Positions 1-10,096 of a DNA stretch of 64,000 bases are shown here, one piece after another; position 1 is the first letter of the stretch, and each line of letters starts with the position of its first letter. The notes under the pieces are model-generated. The model saw only the letters and a program-made list of their open reading frames with translations, searched no databases and was not told the DNA's origin. The stretch is from an uncultured Actinomycetes bacterium (GTDB lineage: Bacteria > Actinomycetota > Acidimicrobiia > Acidimicrobiales > RAAP-2): positions 62,001 to 126,000 of the forward strand of contig CAIOSJ010000021.1 of NCBI GenBank assembly GCA_903860915.1, given 5' to 3'. The position numbers were made by a program, and so were the translations under genes.

Positions 1-2403
1 CGCAACCGCTACCGACACCTTCGCGTCGGGCGTCACTCCGACAATAATGACCAAACGTGCGACCCTTTGCTGCACATCCTGCGCCAACTCCCGCAATTGC
101 TCGCCAGTAAAACCATCGCAGCGAGACACGACCGACTCGTTGAAAGCCTGCCCTATCAAGCCAGTCGCCACATCTCTCAATTGAGCTTGTCGGTAACCCG
201 CCACTGTTTTTTCGAGCTCTCGAATTTTGTCGAGAGCTCGCTGCAAAGACGAGATTGAATCGTCCGGTGAGGTCTTCAACATGTCAGCAATTGTTGACAG
301 GGAGACGTCCATCGTCAAGGAGCGTTCCAGAGAAGCGCGACCTGTTACGGCCTCAATTCTGCGAGTATTGGAGCCAATGCTGGCCTCGGAAACAATTTGA
401 AATTGGCCAATTTCGCCGAGACTACGAACATGCGTTCCGCCACAAAACTCGAGCGAACTCTGCCCAGCACGAACCACCCGAACCGAGTCGCCGTATTTAT
501 CTCCAAAAAAAGCGATCGCGCCCATCGCTTCAGCATCGGCCCGTGAGGCCAAGACCGTCTCAACGTCTTGATCGACCAGAACACTTTCATTGACGAGCTC
601 AATCAAAGACCTGCGCTCTTCCAACCCAATTGAGTTACCGTGTGAAAAGTCGAAACGGAGGTGGCTCGGTGCTACGAGTGAGCCCTGCTGGCGAACGTGA
701 TCGCCCAGTACCGAACGTAACGCACTATGGAGTAAATGAGTCGCTGTGTGATTCCTACGGATGGCTTCGCGGCGACTTCCATCGATTGCTGCGACAACTG
801 TCTGCCCCGCTACGATTTCACCCTTAAGTCGACCTCGGTGGATAACCAAACCCCCTCCGTAGGACTGAGTATCTTCAACGTCAAGTTCGCCCGACTCGCT
901 AACAATGCGACCAGTGTCACCCACCTGCCCACCCGATTCGGCGTAAAAAGGCGTGCTATCCAGAAAGACTTCAACCTGCCCGTCGTCTCCGTGCAAAACG
1001 GCTATAACGCTAGTCTCCAGTGAGTACCTCGCGACATCTCTCCCGAGGAAATCCGTGGTCCCATTATCTTCGAGTATCAAACGGTACGCACCATCATCGA
1101 CCTTTGTGATGTTTTTACTGGCCGCCCTGGCACGGTCTCGTTGCGTTTTCATTTCGGCATTAAACGACTCAACGTCAACCTCTAGGCCCATTTCAGTAAC
1201 TATCTCGGCGGTGAGCTCAAGTGGAAAACCGTGGGTGTCATGGAGCCGAAAGGCAACGGACCCCGGAAAACTAGTGGAGCTTTGCGTCGACACTTCGGAA
1301 GCTGCGTCGGACAGCAGTGACATACCGGTTCGTAAGGTCTTACCGAATGCCGCTTCTTCCCTCTCCAAAACTGCGCAGATCAGATCTCGATCGGTGACAA
1401 GATTGGGATAAGCCACCGACATTTTCTCCACAGTGGCATCAACCAGTCGACTCGTGAGTAATTCATCCGAACCACTCCGTCGTGCAGCCAAAATCGCTCG
1501 TCGAATAATACGACGAAGGACGTATCCCCGGCCCTCATTAGAAGGAAGCACTCCGTCGGCGACGAGCATGGTCATGGCTCTGCCGTGTTCAGCGATGCGC
1601 CTAATTGCGACGTCGCTTCCCTCCTGGTCTCCGTAGGCCACGCCAACGGCACGTTCTCCGACCGCCAGTAGTGGTTCGAATAAATCTGTGGCGAACACCG
1701 AGTCGACATTGTTGACAATGGCTAGAACACGTTCAAAACCTGAGCCGGTGTCGATATTTTTTCGGGGAAGTTCCGGCATGCCACCGTCGAACCCGCGGTT
1801 GTATTGCATGAACACAAGGTTCCAAAACTCTACAAAACGCTCCGAGCCACCAAAGGCTGGGCCACCATCTTCTCCATACTGAGCACCCTTGTCATAAAAA
1901 ATCTCCGAACAGGGTCCGCAGGGTCCGGTATCGCCCATTCCCCAGAAGTTGTCCTCACCCAAACGTTGAATGCGTGCTCCGTCAACGCCCGCCCTGTCTC
2001 GCCACATGGCTTCTGCTTCATCATCGCTATCGTGAACCGTAATCCAGAGTCTGTCAGGATCAAGACCGAGACCCTCAGTAATTAGACCCCAAGCGAAATC
2101 AATTGCCTCGGGCTTGAAGTAATCCCCAAAAGAGAAATTGCCCATCATTTCGAAGAATGTGAGATGCCTCGTCGTGGTACCGATTATGTCGATATCTGGC
2201 GCCCTGAAGCATTTTTGAATTGACGCGGCGCGGGAGAATGGCGCCACCTCGTCACCGATGAAGTACGGCTTAAAGGGCACCATCCCGGCGATGGTAAAAA
2301 GTAGCGACCTGTCGTGGGGAATGAGGGAAGCACTGGGTACAATCTCATGCTTCCTCTCTGCGAAGAAGTCCAGAAAAAGAGTTCGGAGATTGGCGGCTTC
2401 CAT
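1..2403 (-). CDS. alaS: alanyl-tRNA synthetase, C-terminus cut by the window edge
   Basis: Charges tRNA-Ala in the cytoplasm. The 801 codons present start at an ATG at 2403 and run off the left edge; the family is usually near 880 residues, so roughly the last 80-90 are missing. The N-terminal class II catalytic core is intact (LFLDFFAERKHEIVPSASL; MMGNFSFGDYF). The tRNA-binding and editing domains follow, with the zinc/editing motif HTATHLLHSAL and, near residue 654, CGGTH. The start of the C-terminal coiled-coil/DHHA1-type region is visible. It lies 4 bases after the rarA stop, so it is the last gene seen of the minus-strand synthetase array. The call is from direct reading of the translated minus strand. 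Confidence 0.97.
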   Translation of the reverse strand, partial: MEAANLRTLFLDFFAERKHEIVPSASLIPHDRSLLFTIAGMVPFKPYFIGDEVAPFSRAASIQKCFRAPDIDIIGTTTRHLTFFEMMGNFSFGDYFKPEAIDFAWGLITEGLGLDPDRLWITVHDSDDEAEAMWRDRAGVDGARIQRLGEDNFWGMGDTGPCGPCSEIFYDKGAQYGEDGGPAFGGSERFVEFWNLVFMQYNRGFDGGMPELPRKNIDTGSGFERVLAIVNNVDSVFATDLFEPLLAVGERAVGVAYGDQEGSDVAIRRIAEHGRAMTMLVADGVLPSNEGRGYVLRRIIRRAILAARRSGSDELLTSRLVDATVEKMSVAYPNLVTDRDLICAVLEREEAAFGKTLRTGMSLLSDAASEVSTQSSTSFPGSVAFRLHDTHGFPLELTAEIVTEMGLEVDVESFNAEMKTQRDRARAASKNITKVDDGAYRLILEDNGTTDFLGRDVARYSLETSVIAVLHGDDGQVEVFLDSTPFYAESGGQVGDTGRIVSESGELDVEDTQSYGGGLVIHRGRLKGEIVAGQTVVAAIDGSRREAIRRNHTATHLLHSALRSVLGDHVRQQGSLVAPSHLRFDFSHGNSIGLEERRSLIELVNESVLVDQDVETVLASRADAEAMGAIAFFGDKYGDSVRVVRAGQSSLEFCGGTHVRSLGEIGQFQIVSEASIGSNTRRIEAVTGRASLERSLTMDVSLSTIADMLKTSPDDSISSLQRALDKIRELEKTVAGYRQAQLRDVATGLIGQAFNESVVSRCDGFTGEQLRELAQDVQQRVARLVIIVGVTPDAKVSVAVA

Positions 2404-2407
2404 GCTT

Positions 2408-3691
2408 CTACTCTACCGGCGGACCCCCAGTTTCGACGTCGTTCGACCGACGTTCCATCCAACGTTGCCATGCGACTGGTTCATGGCCCTCTGTAGAGGG
2501 TTGATAGAAAACTTCAGAAATTCCGTAGGGTAGGTACTGCTGCTCAACCCAATGACGCGGATGGTCATGGGGATAGAGGTAGCCCACTCCGTGACCGATA
2601 CGTGTCGATGACGCGTAGTGGGCATCTCGAAGCGTCGACGGGACCGTAACGTCAACACCGGCCGCCAAGGCGGCGTCCACCGAGCTGAGTGCACGGAGTA
2701 CCGAATTGCTCTTCGGGGCTAGAGCAAGATGCAAGGTTGCCTGCGCCAGTGTTAAACGGCATTCTGGTAAACCCACAAATTCCACCGCCCGCGCAGAGGC
2801 TTCCGCTATCAAAAGTGACGTGGGGTCCGCTAGACCAATGTCCTCACTCGCCAAAATAACCAAACGTCGGGCGATGAAGCGAGGTCGTTCGCCCGACTGT
2901 AGAAGAACCGTCAGCCAAAAAATAGCAGCGTCGGGATCAGATCCCCTGATCGACTTGATGTAGGCGCTGACCTGGTCGTAGTGCGAATCACTCGACTGAT
3001 GGTGAATTCGACCGTCGCGAGCCTGCGTCACGTGCTCCAACTCAACAGTTACAGAATCTTCTTGAAGTGACGTCAAAGCAATTGCCACGTCGAGGGTCGT
3101 GAGAGCGGCTCGGCCATCTCCATCACTCGTTGCAGCTACATAGTTTCGTGCCTCTTCGCTCATTTCGACATTGCGTAGAGTGAGAGCGCGATCAATTAAA
3201 TGTGAAAGACCTTGGTGGTCCAGTGGGTGCACACGCCATAGGGTCGTTCGACTCATGAGAGCAGCATTGACCTCAAAGAAGGGATTCTCTGTGGTGGCAC
3301 CAATCAAGATGATTTGACCGCTTTCAGTAGCGGGGAGCAGTAAATCCTGTTGCGACTTATTGAAACGGTGAACCTCGTCGATGAAAAGAATTGTTCTGGT
3401 TCCGCGTTCACCTAGTCGGCTTACGGCACGAGAAATTACATCTCGGATATCCTTCACTCCAGCTGAAACAGCCGACAACGTTTCCATGGAAAAACCCGCA
3501 GACTCGGACAGGATTCGCGCGATGGTAGTTTTCCCCGTTCCAGCCGGACCCCAGAGAATGAGCGATGAAATTCGTCCTGACTCAGCCATTACTCGGAGAG
3601 GAGCGCCAGGACCGACAAGATGATCTTGCCCAATAATCTCGTCAAAAGAGCGGGGACGCAGAGCATCGGCCAGAGGCGCGACATCGCGCAA
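2408..3691 (-). CDS. rarA: replication-associated recombination protein A (RarA/MgsA AAA+ ATPase)
   Basis: Clamp-loader-like AAA+ ATPase acting at stalled replication forks. Visible are Walker A (GPAGTGKTT), Walker B (DEVHRF), the sensor stretch IGATTENP and the C-terminal MgsA region (YIKSIRGSDPDAAIFWL). The given start is a TTG at 3691 and yields 427 residues. However, the frame stays open upstream and encodes LFDDALERR, which fits the start of family members, and no ATG, GTG or TTG precedes it. An ACG at about 3720 with AAAGG just upstream is a possible non-standard start. The gene sits between aspS and alaS, as in other actinobacteria. Product is certain; start is not. Confidence 0.93.
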   Translation of the reverse strand: MRDVAPLADALRPRSFDEIIGQDHLVGPGAPLRVMAESGRISSLILWGPAGTGKTTIARILSESAGFSMETLSAVSAGVKDIRDVISRAVSRLGERGTRTILFIDEVHRFNKSQQDLLLPATESGQIILIGATTENPFFEVNAALMSRTTLWRVHPLDHQGLSHLIDRALTLRNVEMSEEARNYVAATSDGDGRAALTTLDVAIALTSLQEDSVTVELEHVTQARDGRIHHQSSDSHYDQVSAYIKSIRGSDPDAAIFWLTVLLQSGERPRFIARRLVILASEDIGLADPTSLLIAEASARAVEFVGLPECRLTLAQATLHLALAPKSNSVLRALSSVDAALAAGVDVTVPSTLRDAHYASSTRIGHGVGYLYPHDHPRHWVEQQYLPYGISEVFYQPSTEGHEPVAWQRWMERRSNDVETGGPPVE

Positions 3692-3725
3692 GCGACGTTC
3701 TAGAGCGTCATCGAAGAGTGACGTA

Positions 3726-5465
3726 TTACACCTTTGCCTGTGGCTTAAGTCGCAACTCTTTGAGTTGCTTGTCGCCGATCGACTTCGGTGCTCCAGTCAT
3801 GAGGTCTGATCCTGATTGAGTTTTCGGAAACGCGATTACTTCACGAATATTTTCCTCACCGGCGAAAATGGCGACGAGTCGGTCGATGCCAAAGGCGAAG
3901 CCCGCGTGTGGAGGTGCGCCATAACGGAACGCTCCAAGGAGGAAACCAAAGCGGCTTTCCGCTTCTTCCTCAGTGATACCCAAGATAGCGAAGATGCGCG
4001 ACTGAATATCAGCTCGGTGAATACGTACCGAGCCGCTCCCCAATTCCCAACCATTAAGCACCAAATCGTAGGCTTGACTACGCACTGACAGTGGATCGCT
4101 CTCGAGGCGATCTACGTCGTCGGGGTGCGGCATCGTGAAAGGGTGATGAGCCGAGACCGGATTGCCGTCCTCATCAAGTCCTTCGAACATCGGGAACTCC
4201 GTAACCCAGCAATAGCGGTGGGGGCCAGCGGACACCGGTGGGGAACCCAAATCCGTTCGTAGTGTGCCCAAAACTTTACAGGCCAGAGCGTAATCATCGG
4301 CAACCACCAAGACTAAGTCTCCGGTCTCTGAATCGTCCAGAGTGCGTATGGCCTCTCTCTCGGCATCATTCAAAAAACGATCCAGCGGAGAGTCGAGGCC
4401 GCCCTCAGTGACCCTAAACCACGCCAGACCTTTGGCCCCGAGTTCCTTCGCCCGGTCCGTCAATGCGTCGAGCCGACTCCTCGAGAATTCGGCACCGCCA
4501 GGCACACGAATACCCCTCACACAAGGCGCAGAGAAAGCCTTAACCTCCGTAGTAGCGAAGACGTCTGACAATTCTTTGATGAGCATTCCGAAACGGAGGT
4601 CAGGCTTGTCCGTTCCGAAATTGTCACGAGCGAACTGCCACGTCATTGTCTCTATCGTGGTGGGACGCTCCCCGGTCGCCACTTCGGCAGCGTCCAGTAC
4701 TGCCTCCGACACAAAATCCAAAATATCGTCTTGGGTAACGAACGAGGCCTCGAGGTCGAGCTGGCTGAACTCGAATTGCCGGTCAGCACGCAAGTCTTCA
4801 TCGCGCAGGCAACGGGCAATCTGAAAGTAGCGATCGAAACCGCCAACCATCAACAATTGCTTCGCAATCTGGGGGCTTTGCGGCAACACGTAGAACTCTC
4901 CTGGGTGCAATCGAGACGGCACGACAAACTCACGAGCCCCCTCTGGCGTGGGCGCCCACAGCAGTGGCGTTTCAACCTCGCAGAACCCTTGTCGGTCCAT
5001 GGCGGCTCGTATCGCAGAGTTGACCTTGGCCCGTAGACGCAAATTTTTTTGCATTTGACTACGTCGAATATCGAGGTAACGATAACGAAGACGGATCTGC
5101 TCGTCAATCTCGCTACGGTCGTCCAACTGGAAGGGAGGAGCTTCCGCTGCCGAAAGAATTTCAACCGAGCACCCGGTTAGCTCCACCGACCCGGTTGCGA
5201 TCTTGTCATTGATGGTTCCTTCGGGTCGCAGCGACACCGTCCCAGTAACCCGGAGCACGTATTCTGAGCGCACGTCAACAGAACCCTCGACAACGACCTG
5301 CAGCAGCCCCGAATGATCGCGTAAATCCACGAAGGCTAGGTGCTCACCATGCTCCCTTCGCTTAGCCACCCAGCCACACACTGACACGATGGCACCAACA
5401 TCATTGGCGTCCAGCGAACCGCACAGTCGGTCGCGGAGGCTGGTTGCTTCGTAGGAATGTTTCAT
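3726..5465 (-). CDS. aspS: aspartyl-tRNA synthetase
   Basis: Class II synthetase of 579 residues, the usual bacterial length. An N-terminal OB-fold anticodon-binding domain (VCGWVAKRREHGEHLAFVDLRDHSG) is followed by the catalytic core with motif 2 (FQIARCLRDEDLRADRQFEF), the bacterial GAD insert in the middle, and motif 3 near the end (GFAFGIDRLVAIFAG). The ATG at 5465 overlaps the hisS stop by four bases (ATGA), so the two are probably translationally coupled. Whether it is discriminating or also charges tRNA-Asn cannot be told here; no gatCAB genes are in the window. Confidence 0.97.
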   Translation of the reverse strand: MKHSYEATSLRDRLCGSLDANDVGAIVSVCGWVAKRREHGEHLAFVDLRDHSGLLQVVVEGSVDVRSEYVLRVTGTVSLRPEGTINDKIATGSVELTGCSVEILSAAEAPPFQLDDRSEIDEQIRLRYRYLDIRRSQMQKNLRLRAKVNSAIRAAMDRQGFCEVETPLLWAPTPEGAREFVVPSRLHPGEFYVLPQSPQIAKQLLMVGGFDRYFQIARCLRDEDLRADRQFEFSQLDLEASFVTQDDILDFVSEAVLDAAEVATGERPTTIETMTWQFARDNFGTDKPDLRFGMLIKELSDVFATTEVKAFSAPCVRGIRVPGGAEFSRSRLDALTDRAKELGAKGLAWFRVTEGGLDSPLDRFLNDAEREAIRTLDDSETGDLVLVVADDYALACKVLGTLRTDLGSPPVSAGPHRYCWVTEFPMFEGLDEDGNPVSAHHPFTMPHPDDVDRLESDPLSVRSQAYDLVLNGWELGSGSVRIHRADIQSRIFAILGITEEEAESRFGFLLGAFRYGAPPHAGFAFGIDRLVAIFAGEENIREVIAFPKTQSGSDLMTGAPKSIGDKQLKELRLKPQAKV

Positions 5466-6748
5466 TGTTTGACCTGACTTAAATATTGTTTGATTTCCGA
5501 AAGTATTTTATCACGGGGGACGCTAATTTGCCGAGAGGATTCGTCGTTCTCGCGCAGATACCGCATCGTAATTTCGCCACGTGAGAGCTCTTGCGGACCT
5601 ATCAGAAGGGCCAACCTAGCTCCACTGCGATCAGCAACTTTCAATTGGGACTTCATCGATCTACCATCGTAGGACTGATCGATTCGAATATTTGCCGTTC
5701 GTAATTCATCCATCAGAACCTGAACGGAGAAATCACCAGTGGTATCTACCACGAAGGCATCGATTGAAGGAGCCTCGCTGGCAGCGGGGTGCTCGGCTTG
5801 ATGAGCCAATAGCAAACGTTCGATACCACTACCAAAACCAATACCGGGCGTCGCTTCTCCACCCAACTCTTCCACCAATCCGTCGTATCGACCGCCGCCG
5901 CCAATCGCGTTTTGAGCCGACTCTAAAGCTGTTGAAGTGAATTCGAATGTAGTCCTGGTGTAATAATCAAATCCTCGCACAAGTCGCGAATTACTGGTCC
6001 AGGGAATCTTTAGCATTGACAGACCTTGCGTGACAAAACTGAAATGTTCGCGACACTCATCGCACAAAGAATCATTCAACATAGGTCCACACTGGGTGAC
6101 TTCGATGCAGGCACTCGTTTTGCAGTCCAAGACCCGCAGTGGATTGTCAGAGAATGTCCGTTGGTGCTCGTCGCATAGTTTCGGCGACTTCGCTCTCAGG
6201 TGTTCGTTCAACGACTCAATGTATTGAGGACGGCAGGCAGCGTCACCCATCGAGTTGACCATCAAATCCACGCGTCGTAAACCGAAGGATGCGTAAAAGC
6301 GCCAGGCCATGGCAATCACTTCAATATCCAAATTGGGATCCGCCGTACCGAGAGCCTCGACACCAAGCTGATGGTGTTGGCGATAACGACCAGCTTGTGG
6401 CCTTTCGTAGCGAAAAGCTGGCGTGACGTAGAAGACTTTCCAAGGCGGAGTCGGATTGTGTTGAACATAAGAGCGGACTACCGACGCTGTTCCTTCGGGT
6501 CGGAGCGCGTACTTACGATCTGAGCGATCTTGGAAAACATACATTTCTTTCTTAGCGACATCACTGTTTTCGCCGATACCACGATTGAAAACGCCGACGT
6601 CCTCAAAAATGGGATTGATGACGAGACCAAAACCGTAGAGATGGGCCACCGACGAGAAAAGTCCGATGGCCCTTTCCCATTCCAAGGATTGAGGCGGTAA
6701 TACGTCGTGTGTTCCCACCGGAGCAGAAAACGAACGTTTGTTACTCAT
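5462..6748 (-). CDS. hisS: histidyl-tRNA synthetase
   Basis: Class II synthetase of 428 residues. Motif 2 (FYVTPAFRYERPQAGRYRQHHQLGVEALG) and the histidine-specific motifs LVRGFDYYTRTTFEF and GGGGRYDGLVEELGG are clear, followed by the C-terminal anticodon-binding domain. Its ATG overlaps the rel stop by four bases (ATGA) and its own stop overlaps aspS in the same way. The rel-hisS-aspS run is a typical actinobacterial arrangement that links tRNA charging with the stringent response. Confidence 0.97.
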   Translation of the reverse strand: MSNKRSFSAPVGTHDVLPPQSLEWERAIGLFSSVAHLYGFGLVINPIFEDVGVFNRGIGENSDVAKKEMYVFQDRSDRKYALRPEGTASVVRSYVQHNPTPPWKVFYVTPAFRYERPQAGRYRQHHQLGVEALGTADPNLDIEVIAMAWRFYASFGLRRVDLMVNSMGDAACRPQYIESLNEHLRAKSPKLCDEHQRTFSDNPLRVLDCKTSACIEVTQCGPMLNDSLCDECREHFSFVTQGLSMLKIPWTSNSRLVRGFDYYTRTTFEFTSTALESAQNAIGGGGRYDGLVEELGGEATPGIGFGSGIERLLLAHQAEHPAASEAPSIDAFVVDTTGDFSVQVLMDELRTANIRIDQSYDGRSMKSQLKVADRSGARLALLIGPQELSRGEITMRYLRENDESSRQISVPRDKILSEIKQYLSQVKQ

Positions 6749-8958
6749 GAAGATTGCTTTCGACCTGGTAATTGACGGAAGGCGTCAAACACTCCGTCCA
6801 CCGCCTTGATGGCAACTAAAAGACTAGTCAGGTGGCTGGGGTCAGCCAACTCTACATCGAAGGTCATGCGTACGATTCGATCTGAGGAGGTTGACGAATG
6901 GCTGGAAATAATGTTGAGGTGGTACTCGGCAACTATCCGCGACACATCGAAAAGAAGTCGCGATCGGTCAAAGGCCATTATTTCCAGCGTGGCGCGGAAC
7001 ACACCCTTCGACGAGCCGTCCCACTCCACGTCAATAACCCGGTCACCCATGCGACCCGACAACGACACGGCATTCGAACAGTCGGTTCGATGTACTGAAA
7101 CTCCACGTCCAACCGTGATGAAACCCATAATTTGGTCGCCCGGCACAGGACTGCAGCAGCGAGCCAGGTGAATCATGACATCATCAAGACCCTCGACGTA
7201 CACACCGCCGGTCCGACCAGATGGTCGATACGGTCGCGACGCCTTTTGCACCGTGGTGGGCAATTGTTCGGCGTCACCACCGCGAAGTTCCCGGTCGAGT
7301 CGCTGAACAATCGAGAGAGCAGAATTATGGTTACTGCCGATCGAAAAGTAGAGGTCATCTAGGTCTTCGAGATTGAGGGAGACAACTACCGCATCAAGGG
7401 CTTTTGAACTCATTGAGGTATGAATCGGCATTCCCTCGCGGCGTAGGGCTTTGGTGAATTCTTCCCGACCAGCCTCGATGGCTTCCTCGCGGCGCTCGCG
7501 CTGGAACCACTGTCGAATCTTCGAGCGAGCACGAGTAGAAGTAACCGTGTTGAGCCAGTCACGCGACGGTCCCGCAGATTCGCTTTTGCTCGTTACGATC
7601 TCGACTACATCCGCTGAATACAGAACTGTATCCAGAGGTACGAGACGGCCATTTACCTTGGCGCCAACGCACTTATGCCCGACTTCGGTGTGAACTGCGT
7701 ACGCAAAGTCGATCGGCGTGGCTCCCTCCACAATGGCGATGACACGGCCCTTCGGGGTAAAGACGTACACCTCGTCTTGACCGAGGTCCAGTTTCAACTG
7801 TTCCAAAAATTTAATTGGGTCGTCGTTGGCGTCCTGGTCCGCATCAACGATTCTCTGCATCCACGCGATTTCACTTGACGTGGCACCCTCCTTGTAGCCC
7901 CAATGGGCCGCAATGCCGAATTCTGCCTTACGGTGCATTTCCTGAGTACGCACTTGCACTTCCACGGCCTTACCCTTGGGTCCGATAACGGTGGTGTGCA
8001 GAGACTGGTAGAGATTAAATTTGGGATTATTGATGTAGTCCTTAAATCGACCCTCAACCGGCTTCCATAGAGCGTGTATCGCCCCGAGGGCCGCCCAGCA
8101 CTCGGGATCAGAGTGAACAATGACGCGTAGTCCTACCAGGTCAAAAATCTCGTCAAATTCCTTTCCACCAACAACCATCTTTTCGTAAATACTCCACAGG
8201 TGCTTCGGCCGACCACGAACATCACCGGAGACGCCGAGTTCGTTAAGTTTGTTACGAAGTTCAGACATAACTTCGTCCACGTAGGTTTCGCGCTCGGGTG
8301 CACGAACGGCGACCATTTGCTCAATTTCGGCGTAACGCTTTGGATGCAAGGTGGCAAAACTTAAATCCTCCAACTGCCACTTCAGCGATTGCACTCCGAG
8401 TCGGTGAGCTAAAGGTGCGTAGACATCTTGAGTTTCTTGGGCAATGGAACGCTGCTTACCAATTGGCATCACCGAAATAGTGCGCATGTTATGGAGTCGG
8501 TCAGCCAACTTGATCAGTAGAACTCGCCAGTCCTGGGCCATTGCGATGAACATCTTGCGAATAGTGGCCGCCTGCTGAGCCTCCTTGGAGTCAAAAGCCA
8601 AGCGATCGAGCTTGGTAACGCCATCAACGACGCGCGCTACCGCAAGACCAAAGTCCCGTTCAATCAGATTCATCGTCATCACGGTGTCTTCCACGGCATC
8701 ATGCAACAACGCCGCCGCAACGGTAGATGCGTCCAGTCCCAATTCAGCAACTATCTGCGCCACCGCGATGGGGTGCGTTACGTAGGGCTCGCCAGTACGG
8801 CGTAATTGCCCCTTGTGCGCGTCAATGGCAGCTAGGCCGGCCTTAATGATAAGGGCGTTGTCTGCGCCTTCGTGGTGTTGCGAAAAAGAATCAACTACTG
8901 GACCCAACAAACTCTCTAAAGGCAAAGAAGCCGGCTTAGTACCACTCACGCTGGCCAC
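6745..8958 (-). CDS. rel: bifunctional (p)ppGpp synthetase/hydrolase (RSH family)
   Basis: Long RelA/SpoT homologue of 737 residues that makes and degrades the alarmone (p)ppGpp. The N-terminal HD hydrolase domain keeps HDAVEDT. The synthetase domain carries RFKDYINNPK, the RxKD form typical of bifunctional enzymes. TGS (VYVFTPKGRVIAI) and C-terminal ACT (AYHLNIISSHS) regulatory domains follow. Both catalytic halves look intact, which fits a single Rel enzyme. The start is GTG, 19 bases after secF. The stop overlaps hisS. Confidence 0.96.
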   Translation of the reverse strand: MASVSGTKPASLPLESLLGPVVDSFSQHHEGADNALIIKAGLAAIDAHKGQLRRTGEPYVTHPIAVAQIVAELGLDASTVAAALLHDAVEDTVMTMNLIERDFGLAVARVVDGVTKLDRLAFDSKEAQQAATIRKMFIAMAQDWRVLLIKLADRLHNMRTISVMPIGKQRSIAQETQDVYAPLAHRLGVQSLKWQLEDLSFATLHPKRYAEIEQMVAVRAPERETYVDEVMSELRNKLNELGVSGDVRGRPKHLWSIYEKMVVGGKEFDEIFDLVGLRVIVHSDPECWAALGAIHALWKPVEGRFKDYINNPKFNLYQSLHTTVIGPKGKAVEVQVRTQEMHRKAEFGIAAHWGYKEGATSSEIAWMQRIVDADQDANDDPIKFLEQLKLDLGQDEVYVFTPKGRVIAIVEGATPIDFAYAVHTEVGHKCVGAKVNGRLVPLDTVLYSADVVEIVTSKSESAGPSRDWLNTVTSTRARSKIRQWFQRERREEAIEAGREEFTKALRREGMPIHTSMSSKALDAVVVSLNLEDLDDLYFSIGSNHNSALSIVQRLDRELRGGDAEQLPTTVQKASRPYRPSGRTGGVYVEGLDDVMIHLARCCSPVPGDQIMGFITVGRGVSVHRTDCSNAVSLSGRMGDRVIDVEWDGSSKGVFRATLEIMAFDRSRLLFDVSRIVAEYHLNIISSHSSTSSDRIVRMTFDVELADPSHLTSLLVAIKAVDGVFDAFRQLPGRKQSS

Positions 8959-8977
8959 CTAGAGAGCCCACCGATCA

Positions 8978-10096
8978 CTATCGTCTTTTTTGCTTTCGCG
9001 CCTTAGCTTGGATTGGCCCCGCACTGGTATTGGGCTTACCTGTTCGATTCTTCGAGCCCGCTTCACCACTCAACAATGCGGCTGCCGCAGGACTCATCGC
9101 CACTCGAGCTTGACGAGCCGCAAGTCGCTGACGAAGTTCAATGAAACGCGGTTCGCGTTCCTTGAATAGGGCCAAGAACATACTCGCGATGAAGATGGAG
9201 GAATAGGCCCCAGAAAGAAGACCCACAAAAAGGGCCAATCCGTAATTTTGTAGAGTGGTGGCGCCTAGCAACTCCGCGCCCACAACCAATACTGACAACA
9301 CTGGAAGAATGGCTACTAGGGACGTATTTATAGAACGCGCCAAGGTCTGATTCATCGAGAGATTCACCATGTCCGAATAGGTCATCGTTCCCGCACTCAA
9401 AATACCTCGTGAGTTGTCCCTCACCCGATCGAATACGACAACAGTGTCATAAAGCGAGTAACCAAGGATGGTCAAAAGCGCAATCACTGTGTCCGGGGTT
9501 AATTGAAAACCAAATAGTGAGTACACGCCCATGGCAACCAGGAGATCGTGAATCATCGCGATAAATGCCGCGAGGGCCATCTTGGGCTCAAATCGTGCGG
9601 AAATATAGATCACCACAGATACGAAGAAGGCCAGTAGGGCGAGCAACGCCCTTTGGGTCACCTGTCCGCCCCACGTAGGACCGATACTGCTCGTGGAAAC
9701 TTCGTTGGGCGCCTTGTGGGCCACCTTCGCGAGTGCAGCTGCTACGGCGTTCGTCACACGAGTCTGATCCACAGCCGAAAGGTCATTGAGGTCCCCCTCA
9801 ACGTGTACCGTCTGGCCCCCGAGGATATAGACGGTGGGAGACTTTAAGCCGGCTGTAATAACGACATCAGTGGCTTGCTGCGCAGAGACGTGAGTACTTA
9901 AGACTTCCCACGAGCTACCACCCTTGAATTCAATACCCAGGTTGAGCCCACGGATGCCCAGCGACAGCGCTCCGGCCAGAATAATCACGGCGGAAACAGT
10001 GAACCACACCTTGGTTCGCCCAACGAAGTCAAAAGTTGTTAAACCTCGATATAGCCTGCCAAAGCGACCGAAGGCTTCTTGTGTGGATTCACTCAT
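8978..10096 (-). CDS. secF: protein translocase subunit SecF
   Basis: Membrane subunit of the SecDF complex, which uses the proton gradient to assist Sec export. It is 372 residues with six predicted membrane segments. Diagnostic are the first segment with VWFTVSAVIILAGALSLGIRGLNLGIEFKGG, the periplasmic P1-like loop, and the conserved core GYSLYDTVVVFDRVRDN. The C-terminal tail is basic (ends KARKQKRR), as expected for the cytoplasmic side. The ATG overlaps the secD stop by four bases. Confidence 0.97.
   Translation of the reverse strand: MSESTQEAFGRFGRLYRGLTTFDFVGRTKVWFTVSAVIILAGALSLGIRGLNLGIEFKGGSSWEVLSTHVSAQQATDVVITAGLKSPTVYILGGQTVHVEGDLNDLSAVDQTRVTNAVAAALAKVAHKAPNEVSTSSIGPTWGGQVTQRALLALLAFFVSVVIYISARFEPKMALAAFIAMIHDLLVAMGVYSLFGFQLTPDTVIALLTILGYSLYDTVVVFDRVRDNSRGILSAGTMTYSDMVNLSMNQTLARSINTSLVAILPVLSVLVVGAELLGATTLQNYGLALFVGLLSGAYSSIFIASMFLALFKEREPRFIELRQRLAARQARVAMSPAAAALLSGEAGSKNRTGKPNTSAGPIQAKARKQKRR

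Noticed and set aside
953..1411. Plus-strand open frame of 152 codons inside alaS
   Set aside because: Antisense to conserved alaS codons, no ribosome site and no recognisable domain.
4342..4824. Plus-strand open frame of 160 codons inside aspS
   Set aside because: It lies wholly antisense to a conserved synthetase, has low-complexity composition and no family-like motif.
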